Source of the DNA: Pseudoalteromonas byunsanensis
Lineage (GTDB): Bacteria; Pseudomonadota; Gammaproteobacteria; Enterobacterales; Alteromonadaceae
Assembly (NCBI RefSeq): GCF_001854475.1
Contig: NZ_MNAN01000009.1
Coordinates: forward strand, 1-64,000
Reading direction: 5' to 3'
Length of the DNA: 64,000 nt
Shown: piece by piece, positions 8,693-16,388 of the stretch
How the letters are laid out: each line of letters starts with the position of its first letter
How positions within the stretch are numbered: the first letter of the stretch is position 1
Program-made: the position numbers and the translations under genes
The notes under the pieces: generated by a model
The model's database searches: none
Seen by the model: the letters and a program-made list of their open reading frames with translations, nothing else
What the model was told of the DNA's origin: nothing

Positions 8693-10156
8693 ATGAAAAA
8701 CAAAAGCAATGCCAAATTTACGTGGCACAAATATCTATCAATTGTAAGTTGTGGTTTGATCCTAGCGCTACCCGCTAAACAAGCTTTCAGTGCGTCATCG
8801 CAAACTGTCAGTTGCAAAGCACCTTCAAGTTGGTTTTCAGGTGATCCTGGCATTCCCAGTGAAGTACCGAATAACGGCAATGATTTTTGCGATTTTTATC
8901 ACTTTACTTGGCAATCATTTATCAGTCTGATGTCTCCATATAAGAGCACCTCAGTTAACTCCCAGAACAATGCAGAAAATAGAAACTTTTCAAATGCAAG
9001 TGATTATCCACTTTATGAGCTGGATGAAAAAGGTAATCCAGCGAACTCATGTGACGACACAGTTACGGGTGTAACTTTGAAAAACGCATTGGCTAAAGGT
9101 CATAGTTTTATTCACGGTGAAGCAGGCGGTGGGGATGTAATTTTCGACCAAGTGGGCAATATCGTTTATTACGATATGCGCTTTAGCCGCAACATGTGTG
9201 ATGATGCAGAGCAAATAAAAAGTGCCACGAATTTCCCCGGCGGTACAACCGAATTGAAAACAGCTTGGAAAGTCTTAACCGAAGCAGACAATCAAGCCGA
9301 CTATCTCGTATGGAACAACCCACAAGGCGTCCCAGCCGATACCACTCTTGGTTTAATTGGCTTTCATTTCGCCATTGCGACGCCCGATCATCCGGAATTT
9401 ATCTGGGCAACATTTGAGCATAACAAAAACGTACCAGACTGTAATAAACCCACTACTAATACAGGCTGGTCATTTATCAGTGAATCATGTTCAGCAGCTC
9501 TTGCTAGCGGAGATAATATGGCACTTTCCAAGTGTCTGAATCAAGCAGCTCCTAACGGCACACTTACTGGTGTCCCCACAGAAATATGTCGCGTCTATCC
9601 AAATGGTACAGCTGCCGGTGACTGGAAAGCAGAAGAAAATGTTAGCGATATTGTATCTATGAACGACAGTGTTCATCAGCAGCTGACTGGGGATATGAGT
9701 ATTTTCAAAAACTACTTTAATGTTGGCGCTATTTGGGTGAGTGATATCAACAAAGATTCTAGTGTAAATGGCGATGTCAGTAATCAGCGGGGTTCACTAC
9801 GTTTGGCCAATACTGTTGCTGAAACTACATTCCAATGGGTTGATACAAATCCAGAAACGAATCAAGGGTTTGCCTCAAACTGTTTTGGCTGCCACGGTTA
9901 TGCAGGTATCGATACGGTGAAAAATAAGAACACCACATCAGGGTCTTTAAGCCACATTTTTGACAACATTGTTGTAGGTATGGGCCAGTGTGTCGATGTT
10001 CAAGCAGGTCCGATAACTAACCAACAGGATGCAGTGAAAAAATGTAAGGGTACTGCAGATGACCAAGGCGTATGTCCAAACCTAGCTTTAACATGGAATG
10101 GTCAGTGGACTACCACTCAAGAGGGCGTTATGTCAGTGTGCGGTTGCTGCAAATAA
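8693..10156 (+). CDS. exported cysteine-rich CxxCH protein (paralogue A)
   Basis: A 487-residue protein with a clear signal peptide (LSIVSCGLILALPAKQAFSA) and a single haem-c-type motif CFGCH at residues 397-401. It resembles the gene product at 12162-13949. Both have an N-terminal FxxFxWxxFIxLxSP block, a central segment ending in AWKVL/AWRVL, an LGLIGFHFAI/FGLIGLHII block followed by a FEH motif, and the CxxCH near the C-terminus. This copy has about a dozen further cysteines and ends CGCCK. A GGGG-containing ribosome site precedes the start. Periplasmic location and haem binding are likely. Function is unknown; an electron-transfer or oxidase-like role is only a guess. The next two genes are on the same strand. 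Confidence 0.85.
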   Translation: MKNKSNAKFTWHKYLSIVSCGLILALPAKQAFSASSQTVSCKAPSSWFSGDPGIPSEVPNNGNDFCDFYHFTWQSFISLMSPYKSTSVNSQNNAENRNFSNASDYPLYELDEKGNPANSCDDTVTGVTLKNALAKGHSFIHGEAGGGDVIFDQVGNIVYYDMRFSRNMCDDAEQIKSATNFPGGTTELKTAWKVLTEADNQADYLVWNNPQGVPADTTLGLIGFHFAIATPDHPEFIWATFEHNKNVPDCNKPTTNTGWSFISESCSAALASGDNMALSKCLNQAAPNGTLTGVPTEICRVYPNGTAAGDWKAEENVSDIVSMNDSVHQQLTGDMSIFKNYFNVGAIWVSDINKDSSVNGDVSNQRGSLRLANTVAETTFQWVDTNPETNQGFASNCFGCHGYAGIDTVKNKNTTSGSLSHIFDNIVVGMGQCVDVQAGPITNQQDAVKKCKGTADDQGVCPNLALTWNGQWTTTQEGVMSVCGCCK

Positions 10157-10177
10157 CTTAATCTACATGCATCTGAG

Positions 10178-10206
10178 CCAATAGCCTATCTCCGATAGGC
10201 TATTGG
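10178..10206. terminator. perfect 13-bp hairpin between paralogue A and the ATP-grasp-like gene
   Basis: The arms 10178-10190 and 10194-10206 are perfectly complementary (CCAATAGCCTATC) around a three-base loop. Only a weak T run follows, so it may be a partial terminator or an mRNA-stabilising 3' end for the gene before it. The next gene starts 28 bases later. Confidence 0.55.
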
Positions 10207-10234
10207 TTCGGTCTTATCAAAGGCGCACCATGGC

Positions 10235-11068
10235 ATGAAATTACTTTTCTATCCCCAGTACCCAGATAAAGAGTATTATTCCATCACTCATATCATCAAT
10301 AGATTGAACTATCAGGTAACCCGTGACTTAACTGCGTCATTTGATATGGCTTTTCTATGGAGTGATGTGACTGAGCTTGACTGCCCAGCCGAGCTACTTG
10401 AAGCCGTCGGTGACAAGCACATCATCAATCGAAACTGTCTCGATATCAGTAAAAAGCATGTTGAGCAATTACAGTATGCGGTATTTGGTTATGGCAGCTT
10501 TATTGACCCATTAACCCATTGTGGAAGGTGTGTTGAAAAACCCAATGCGAACGGCGTTAAGGGTGGTCGAGTGATTAATACACCGATAGAACATTGTGAT
10601 GAAAGTAAAGTTTATCAAGCACTTATTGACTCTACAATAGGTGACTACCAGCAAGAATATCGCGTACCTGTTATTTTTGGTCAACTCCCTATAGTTTATT
10701 TAGTACAGCAAACCGTCGCTTGCGATAAGTTAGATAACAGAGCGCAAAAACCACCTAAACTTTTGGGCACCCATACGGTATTTAGTTATCAGGAACAAAT
10801 AAACATTACCAAGTTTTGCCAACTAATCGGTTTAGACTTCGGCGAGCTAGACATTGTAAGGTGTGCGCAAAGCCAGCGTTTATTCATTCTTGACGCCAAT
10901 AAAACACCAGCCGGATATGGCATGTTGAACTACTTCCTATGGCAACACCAAGATAAAGAGACTGCATTAGATACGTTGACAGAAACCTTCGATAGAGCAA
11001 TCAATAAATTGTTAGTTAACGACTCAACTTGTGAGTTTTCTAATCCAATCGGAGCGCATAACCTATGA
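10235..11068 (+). CDS. ATP-grasp-like protein of unknown function
   Basis: A 277-residue cytoplasmic protein without signal peptide. The C-terminal part carries a pattern usual for ATP-grasp catalytic domains: GLDFGELDIVRC, then RLFILDANKTPAGYGM, where acidic and Asn residues would hold Mg-ATP. The middle has FGYGSF, a CGRC pair and KPNANGVKGGRV, which may be the nucleotide loop. I do not know a characterised member. The stop overlaps the start of the GT8-type gene by four bases, so the two are translationally coupled and probably act on one pathway, such as glycan or peptide-like conjugate assembly. The assignment is moderate because it rests on motifs seen by eye. Confidence 0.6.
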   Translation: MKLLFYPQYPDKEYYSITHIINRLNYQVTRDLTASFDMAFLWSDVTELDCPAELLEAVGDKHIINRNCLDISKKHVEQLQYAVFGYGSFIDPLTHCGRCVEKPNANGVKGGRVINTPIEHCDESKVYQALIDSTIGDYQQEYRVPVIFGQLPIVYLVQQTVACDKLDNRAQKPPKLLGTHTVFSYQEQINITKFCQLIGLDFGELDIVRCAQSQRLFILDANKTPAGYGMLNYFLWQHQDKETALDTLTETFDRAINKLLVNDSTCEFSNPIGAHNL

Positions 11069-12078
11069 AAAAAGCATACTGCTTAGCCACAGTAACCTGC
11101 GACAACTTCGCGCTCGGTACAGAAGTATTAATTTATAGTTTTTTAAAATATAACCCTTGGTTCGAAGGTGACATCGTGATCTTCATTGACCATTTGTCTT
11201 CGACCAACAAAACACGCTTAAATGCCCATTATCCGGTAAAATTTATCGAGCGTTCGAAGCAAATTGAGCAGGCGACCAATAGGTTGCGCAATCATTTGCC
11301 GCAATTGCGCGCCGATCTGCATCTACGGTTATTATCACTTGAAGTACTGCGCTTACGCGATTATGAAAAATTGGTATTTTTAGACAGCGACGGCATGTGC
11401 TGTGGCGACATAAGAGACGTATTTGAACATCCAAACGAGTTTTTAGCCGCACCGGATGGTTTCGCCTACGAACATAAAGCTAACAAGTTACTTGCCAATA
11501 CCCAATCCCCTCTTTTAGCGATCCCAAAAAGTTACGGGCAAAGCAATCTGACCAACACCTTTAACTCTGGTTTTATGGCTATTTCAAAAAGCTACCTAAC
11601 AGGTGAGCATTATCAAGGTATTGTTAGACTCATTGATGACCTTTCCCTTTGGCGTAGCTTTGGTGTCAAAGGTTTTACCGATCAAATGCTATTTAACATC
11701 TACTTTAAGAACAAAGTAAAGCTAACGGACGGCCGCTACAACTTTATGCCTTTTATCGAGCAATACATTCAGCAGCTAGACAAAGTAACCATGCTAGATG
11801 CCAAGTTCATTCACTTTGCTGGGGTTATTAAACCATGGTTCAACTACGACGATAAAGAAATTCTTGAGCTAGCCCCCCACTACCTCAAATACTTACATCT
11901 ATGGCGTGATGTTTGGAATGAATGCACACTAGGAACAGATAATCAGTTTGCAGCATGGCGTATCAAGCAGCAGTACTACTGGACGGAAAACTATGGTGCA
12001 AAACACCCAACGAGTATGCAGGCACTGTCAAATGAATATGAAGAGCAACCTGCAGTAAAGTTAGTTAATCAATTATAA
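11065..12078 (+). CDS. GT8-type glycosyltransferase
   Basis: A 337-residue protein with the GT-A fold pattern of glycosyltransferase family 8 and its relatives. The start LATVTCDNFALGTEVLIYSF fits the nucleotide-binding edge. The DxD metal motif is DSD at residues 107-109 in LVFLDSDGMCCGDI. NTFNSGFMAISKSY and GFTDQMLFNIYF match the acceptor region, and HFAGVIKPW matches the C-terminal HxxGxxKPW motif. No membrane segment is visible, so it is cytoplasmic. The start ATG overlaps the end of the ATP-grasp-like gene (ATGA). The sugar donor and acceptor cannot be told from sequence. A strong hairpin follows. Confidence 0.85.
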   Translation: MKKAYCLATVTCDNFALGTEVLIYSFLKYNPWFEGDIVIFIDHLSSTNKTRLNAHYPVKFIERSKQIEQATNRLRNHLPQLRADLHLRLLSLEVLRLRDYEKLVFLDSDGMCCGDIRDVFEHPNEFLAAPDGFAYEHKANKLLANTQSPLLAIPKSYGQSNLTNTFNSGFMAISKSYLTGEHYQGIVRLIDDLSLWRSFGVKGFTDQMLFNIYFKNKVKLTDGRYNFMPFIEQYIQQLDKVTMLDAKFIHFAGVIKPWFNYDDKEILELAPHYLKYLHLWRDVWNECTLGTDNQFAAWRIKQQYYWTENYGAKHPTSMQALSNEYEEQPAVKLVNQL

Positions 12079-12130
12079 CAACGTATGACCCTATCTAAAT
12101 ACGCTAGGTATGTTTAAAGAAAGGCTATAG

Positions 12131-12155
12131 AAAAGGAGTGCTTAGCACTCCTTTT
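12131..12155. terminator. bidirectional terminator between convergent genes
   Basis: Arms aaaaggagtgc and gcactcctttt surround a short tta loop, with A and T tracts. It lies between the glycosyltransferase gene (plus strand) and CxxCH paralogue B (minus strand) and can end both transcripts. Confidence 0.85.
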
Positions 12156-12161
12156 TCATAG

Positions 12162-13949
12162 CTACTTACTTTGTGTTGCCATATATTTTTGTGCCGCAGT
12201 ACTTAAGCTAATACCATTTTGATCAAATGCTTCAGCCTTAAAACCACCTCGACTTTCCAAATTATCTTTACTGATTAGAAAGCTAAAAATACTACTTTTT
12301 GTGCCACCCGCATTGGTATACTTCGATTGACCGTGACATCCCATACATCCGCCCATCACAATGTTATTTTGCTCCCCATGACTAACGCCAGGAACAACCA
12401 AGTTAGGTACATTCTGAATGTTTGCCGCAGTGTCCCCAGCTCTTGGGTTTGGCAAACAATTTACACTAGGCTGTCCAGATGCTGGAACAGGTTTATCACA
12501 GTTCACAGTATTCGGTGGCTGTGGAAGTGGGCCCGGAGCCCCGCCTTTAAATAACTGAATGCCTGGTTGACTACTTTCAATCACATTGTTTGCTAAAAAG
12601 AAGTCTTTCGTCAGCGGATTAGCTTTACCTGCTACACTGCTGTCTTCGTTTGCAGGTAAAGGTTGAACACCTTTGAGTTGATAATACTGCCACACAGAGT
12701 TACCAAACTGGCCGGATTGCGCCATGGCGTTTTTCACCTCTTGATTTACGCTAATCACTGCATTAGTGATAGTCGGTGGCTGAACAACTTTGATAGGACC
12801 CGCAGAGGTATCTGTTGGCTGCGTATAATTACCATTAATAAAATCATAACCATTTGCAGGCGTAATTTCGCCGGCTTTTGGTAAAGGCAATTGCACTAAG
12901 TTTGTGCCAGTGTTCACAATCGCATGTGGTGTTGACGACACTGTGCTTTGATAACTCAATTGATTATAGGTGGTATAAAAGTAGAGGCCCGTATCAGCGC
13001 CGTTTGGCTTTTTCAAGTTATCTACGTGCTCAAACGTAGAAAACACAAACGCTTCGTAATTCTCCATTTTTCTGATGATATGCAAGCCAATCAGACCAAA
13101 GGTGGCAACATGCGGCTCAAGAGCACTCTCCTCACCTTTATAGTACACAGCTTCAGCAGTATGGTAACGGCCAGATTGCGCCAACTCATCACTCAATACC
13201 CGCCATGCCGCTTTTATTTCTATGGTTTCATTCGGTAAGTCAAAGCTTTCTAACGGTTGTCCTACAGTAACATTTAACCCTTTAATGTAATCATATTCTG
13301 TCTGGTTTACCTTCGCTTCAAACAACACTTCATAGTCGTCATAAGGGTTAGTAGAGGGCGTGCTGCCGTTTTTTGGGAAAAAAATCTTATTCTGACCAAT
13401 TTGAGAACTCTCATCGAGATTATTAAAGCGCGCTTGGTTCGATGACACACTTACGTTTAACAAGTCGTACTGTGGTAATAGAGTCGGAAAATTCCCACTG
13501 GCTTTGGCTTCTTTTGGGAATAACTCAGAACGGTGAGCGTAACTTTCCCAAAGCAAAATATTGCTACTGAAGTTATCTGTTGAGCTCTTCCCAGAGTGAT
13601 AAAAGCGAGGGTTACCCGACGTCACAAAACTAGCGTCAGGATCGACCGTCCCCCTGACTACAGGGGAGACATCAGTCGGCCCTGAATTAGATTTTTTAGT
13701 CGGTGAGTTCAAGTAGATAAATTGCCGCCAAGCAAAACGTGCAAACTCTTCATGACTTATTGGGTCGTCCAACTGGTATTTTGGTGGTGGTGCAGGCAGT
13801 TGTGCAGGTGTTGCAGTTAAATCAGTTGGGGTGATAGCTGCCCCTCCGGGAAAGCTCTGTGCCAAAACGATGCTTGAACACATGATCAGTGCTCCCGACA
13901 ATGCAGCCTGTGAAATAAGCTTAGTTAAGCCTTTTACTTGCGTATTCAT
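12162..13949 (-). CDS. exported CxxCH protein (paralogue B)
   Basis: A 595-residue protein with a signal peptide (LISQAALSGALIMCSSIVLA-Q) and one CMGCH motif at residues 535-539. Shared blocks with the protein at 8693-10156 show common descent: FARFAWRQFIYLNSP, IEIKAAWRVLSDE, FGLIGLHII and FSTFEHVDN. Unlike its paralogue it has few other cysteines, and it has Pro/Asn-rich inserts in its second half. It is last in a minus-strand series, 23 bases after the LecB-like gene, and a terminator follows. Periplasmic haem-binding is inferred from the motif; the reaction is unknown. Confidence 0.83.
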   Translation of the reverse strand: MNTQVKGLTKLISQAALSGALIMCSSIVLAQSFPGGAAITPTDLTATPAQLPAPPPKYQLDDPISHEEFARFAWRQFIYLNSPTKKSNSGPTDVSPVVRGTVDPDASFVTSGNPRFYHSGKSSTDNFSSNILLWESYAHRSELFPKEAKASGNFPTLLPQYDLLNVSVSSNQARFNNLDESSQIGQNKIFFPKNGSTPSTNPYDDYEVLFEAKVNQTEYDYIKGLNVTVGQPLESFDLPNETIEIKAAWRVLSDELAQSGRYHTAEAVYYKGEESALEPHVATFGLIGLHIIRKMENYEAFVFSTFEHVDNLKKPNGADTGLYFYTTYNQLSYQSTVSSTPHAIVNTGTNLVQLPLPKAGEITPANGYDFINGNYTQPTDTSAGPIKVVQPPTITNAVISVNQEVKNAMAQSGQFGNSVWQYYQLKGVQPLPANEDSSVAGKANPLTKDFFLANNVIESSQPGIQLFKGGAPGPLPQPPNTVNCDKPVPASGQPSVNCLPNPRAGDTAANIQNVPNLVVPGVSHGEQNNIVMGGCMGCHGQSKYTNAGGTKSSIFSFLISKDNLESRGGFKAEAFDQNGISLSTAAQKYMATQSK

Positions 13950-13972
13950 GATGAATTCCTTTTTGACGAGTA

Positions 13973-14392
13973 TTAACCCTGAGAGTTAAACCATTGCAGT
14001 GACAGACTAGTGTCGTTGTAATCAGGTTCTGGCCCCCCCTGATCATCGGTTACAAATAACGTACCACCACCATAAACGATACCATTGAGATCAAACTCAA
14101 CGGTGCTTGCCGCCACCAAAGACGTTTTTGAATGGTCGTTCTTAAACTGGATTTGGTAGCCTGATTGCATGATGAATTTACCGTTACCATTGGTAAACAA
14201 ATTCACGCCTGTTCCTTGCCCCGTAATGGGAAATGTATGTGATTGTCCATCAAACGTTTGGAATGTAATAGGCTGACCATTGGCATCAATAATTTGTATC
14301 TGCTGCTGGAATTGTGCCTGATGAGTGGCGCTAAAAATTACTAGTTTTCCTGCTGGAATACTTAAAGCTTGAGGTGCTGACCAATTAGACAT
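13973..14392 (-). CDS. small protein with LecB-like calcium-lectin signature
   Basis: A 139-residue protein with no signal peptide, rich in beta-strand-like stretches. Its C-terminus (DDQGGPEPDYNDTSLSLQWF, then NSQG) resembles the Pseudomonas LecB/PA-IIL calcium-mediated lectins, which end with an acidic loop, a DYND ligand set, a Trp and a terminal Gly whose carboxylate binds the calcium of the neighbouring subunit. DYND is at residues 124-127. One upstream Asp ligand is replaced by Glu and another position by Gln, and the tail is two residues longer. DxDYND patterns also occur in DUF4842/DUF4114-type domains, so lectin activity is not certain. It lies directly before CxxCH paralogue B. Confidence 0.6.
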   Translation of the reverse strand: MSNWSAPQALSIPAGKLVIFSATHQAQFQQQIQIIDANGQPITFQTFDGQSHTFPITGQGTGVNLFTNGNGKFIMQSGYQIQFKNDHSKTSLVAASTVEFDLNGIVYGGGTLFVTDDQGGPEPDYNDTSLSLQWFNSQG

Positions 14393-14541
14393 GTTAATTT
14401 CCTCTTCAACAATGCGTTTAAACGAGCATCTACTCGCAGTGAGTTAAATAAGCATTCAGTATTTTTTGCTTATTGTGTTTACAGGCACGGCGTTATGCTC
14501 AGACAGCGCCGACTACGCATGTATTCCTTTTGATGATTGCA

Positions 14542-15852
14542 CTACTCATAGTCATGAAGAACTGAGTGCATATCTCCAGTTTTTTTAATCCGAATTAACC
14601 GTTGGTCTTGCCAAGCGTATATTCCCTGACAGGGATGAATGAAAGGTTGCTTGAGCACATTGCTGTAACCCCCCATGTATTGAAACACCACAAAATCACC
14701 AGCCTGTACAGAGCCCCTTACACCTTGGCAAATTACATCCTTTTCTATACAGGTGTTACCAACAAGATCGAATGTCTCGCTTAAGTTTGTAGTTGAACGA
14801 CTACCTGGCTTCGGTATGATCTGGACAGGCAAGGTTTCGCCTTGCCATTTATGATTGACGTTGTGATTACTACCATTTATAAGCGCCAACGCTCTGCCAG
14901 CTCGACGCTTAACTTCCAATACTTGTGCAACAAATACCATAGCGTTTGACACCAAGGCAGTGCCTGGCTCAAGCAATAGTAACGGTTGGCTTTCACCCTC
15001 TTTTAATCCGTACTGAGCCCTAATTGGAGAGCATATGACATCAGCATATTGTTCAAAGGTTGCAACACTTTGCCCATATTGTCTTGCTAAAGAGTCAGGC
15101 ATCTCCCCAAAGAAACCACCGCCCGCATTTATAAAATGAGGAGACGTTGATTTAAAAAACGTTTTGCTGGCGCTGAGTAGGCCGCTTATACGAGAAGAAA
15201 AAGATACAATGCTGCGTGACGAGTTAGAATAATGACTGTGAAACCCAACGATTTGGCAATTCTTGAGACTTTTTTGCCAATTGACTAATTTACTCATGTT
15301 AGCGTTATCACAAGTGATGCCAAAGCGAGATTCACCTCCTTGTGCGATCGGATAGGTAATTCGCACGCCAATTCGAAACTGACGCTGAGGGTAGCGCTTA
15401 CATACCTTTTCAACCATAGCCAGTAAATACCAGGCATCGGCATTGAACAGCGCCCCTTCAATCATCACGGTTTCAACAAACTGCTGACTATGAACAGGCC
15501 CATTAACAACCACTTGAGAAGGATGATAACCAACCACCTTTGTGGCCATGTCATACTCCATTTTCGACACGACTTCAGCAAAACAGCCAAGCGCTTTGAG
15601 ATGGTGACACAACGCAGGGGTGTAGTTGGTTTTGAATGAGTAAGCTATTTGACACGCTTCGTATTGCTCAGCAAAGCTATTTCTAAACTTGTGATAATTA
15701 TCACTGACCTTGTTCAGATCCAACAAATAATAGGCATCCTGTGCGATATCCGCCAATTCTTTCAACTGTGCATGGCTAAGGCATTGCAAACGTTCCACAG
15801 ACTTTTCAAAGCTCGGAACATGAATATCTGTATATTCCTTATACGTTTGCAT
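14542..15852 (-). CDS. fold-type III PLP-dependent decarboxylase
   Basis: A 436-residue enzyme of the diaminopimelate/ornithine decarboxylase superfamily. The PLP Schiff-base lysine is Lys74 in YSFKTNYTPAL. The phosphate-binding glycine loop is GGGFFGEMP. The catalytic Cys368 lies in GNTCIEKDVI, and QYMGGYSNVL is the late PLP-contact motif. The loop that reads EPGR in diaminopimelate decarboxylase is EPGTALV here, so the Arg that binds the distal carboxylate is missing and another amino-acid substrate is likely. It is the last gene of the tight six-gene operon, 10 bases after the phosphatase gene. It probably supplies an amine or decarboxylates an intermediate in the cluster pathway. Confidence 0.85.
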   Translation of the reverse strand: MQTYKEYTDIHVPSFEKSVERLQCLSHAQLKELADIAQDAYYLLDLNKVSDNYHKFRNSFAEQYEACQIAYSFKTNYTPALCHHLKALGCFAEVVSKMEYDMATKVVGYHPSQVVVNGPVHSQQFVETVMIEGALFNADAWYLLAMVEKVCKRYPQRQFRIGVRITYPIAQGGESRFGITCDNANMSKLVNWQKSLKNCQIVGFHSHYSNSSRSIVSFSSRISGLLSASKTFFKSTSPHFINAGGGFFGEMPDSLARQYGQSVATFEQYADVICSPIRAQYGLKEGESQPLLLLEPGTALVSNAMVFVAQVLEVKRRAGRALALINGSNHNVNHKWQGETLPVQIIPKPGSRSTTNLSETFDLVGNTCIEKDVICQGVRGSVQAGDFVVFQYMGGYSNVLKQPFIHPCQGIYAWQDQRLIRIKKTGDMHSVLHDYE

Positions 15853-15862
15853 ATCTAACTCC

Positions 15863-16378
15863 TTATACTAAATATCTTTGTGTGGCTTGCTGCCACAAAC
15901 CTTGCGCTTTAAGTAATGCAACGAGCACCTCTCGCACAGCGCCTTGCCCACCGTTTGCTTGTGTTGTCCAATGCGCAACCTCCTTGGCTTGAGCAGTTGC
16001 ATCGGCTGGGCATACTGCTATTCCAGCGCGACGCATCACCGGGATATCCATCAAATCATCCCCCATATACAAACACTGCTGCGCACTTAATTGATAACTT
16101 TCAAGCACTCGTTTAAACGCATCAAGCTTTACAAGTTCGCCAAAACAACACGGTGCCATGCCAAGCTCTTGCGCATGTTGTGTATTTGCAGGATCTGCTC
16201 TACCTGAAATGATCCCTACGGGAATACCCTCACGGATAGTCATGCGGATCAAGTGATCATCCTGAGAATGAAAAAACTTGATCCTAACATCCCCCCCATA
16301 ACCAACCAGACCATTTGTCATTACACCATCGATGTCTAGCAACACCATGCGGATCTGTTTCGCTTTTGCACTATCCAT
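15863..16378 (-). CDS. KdsC-like HAD-family phosphatase
   Basis: A 171-residue HAD C0-type phosphatase like KdsC, which hydrolyses Kdo-8-phosphate. Motif I is LLDIDGVMTNG with nucleophile Asp15 and acid/base Asp17. Motif II is IISGRAD, and motif IV is MGDDLMDIPVM. The C-terminal GGQGAVREVL matches the KdsC tail that closes the active site. The housekeeping KdsC would be encoded with the Kdo/LPS genes. This copy is embedded in an operon with a GTP cyclohydrolase II-reductase fusion, 10 bases after the sulfotransferase gene. A likely role is removing the phosphate from the ribitylaminopyrimidine phosphate made by the fusion enzyme. That substrate is inferred from context only. Confidence 0.85.
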   Translation of the reverse strand: MDSAKAKQIRMVLLDIDGVMTNGLVGYGGDVRIKFFHSQDDHLIRMTIREGIPVGIISGRADPANTQHAQELGMAPCCFGELVKLDAFKRVLESYQLSAQQCLYMGDDLMDIPVMRRAGIAVCPADATAQAKEVAHWTTQANGGQGAVREVLVALLKAQGLWQQATQRYLV

Positions 16379-16388
16379 ATTCTCTCTA

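Noticed and set aside
15863..16378. Kdo biosynthesis locus on the basis of the KdsC-like gene
   Set aside because: No kdsD, lpt or other LPS gene is nearby, and the gene lies in a tight operon with GTP cyclohydrolase II.
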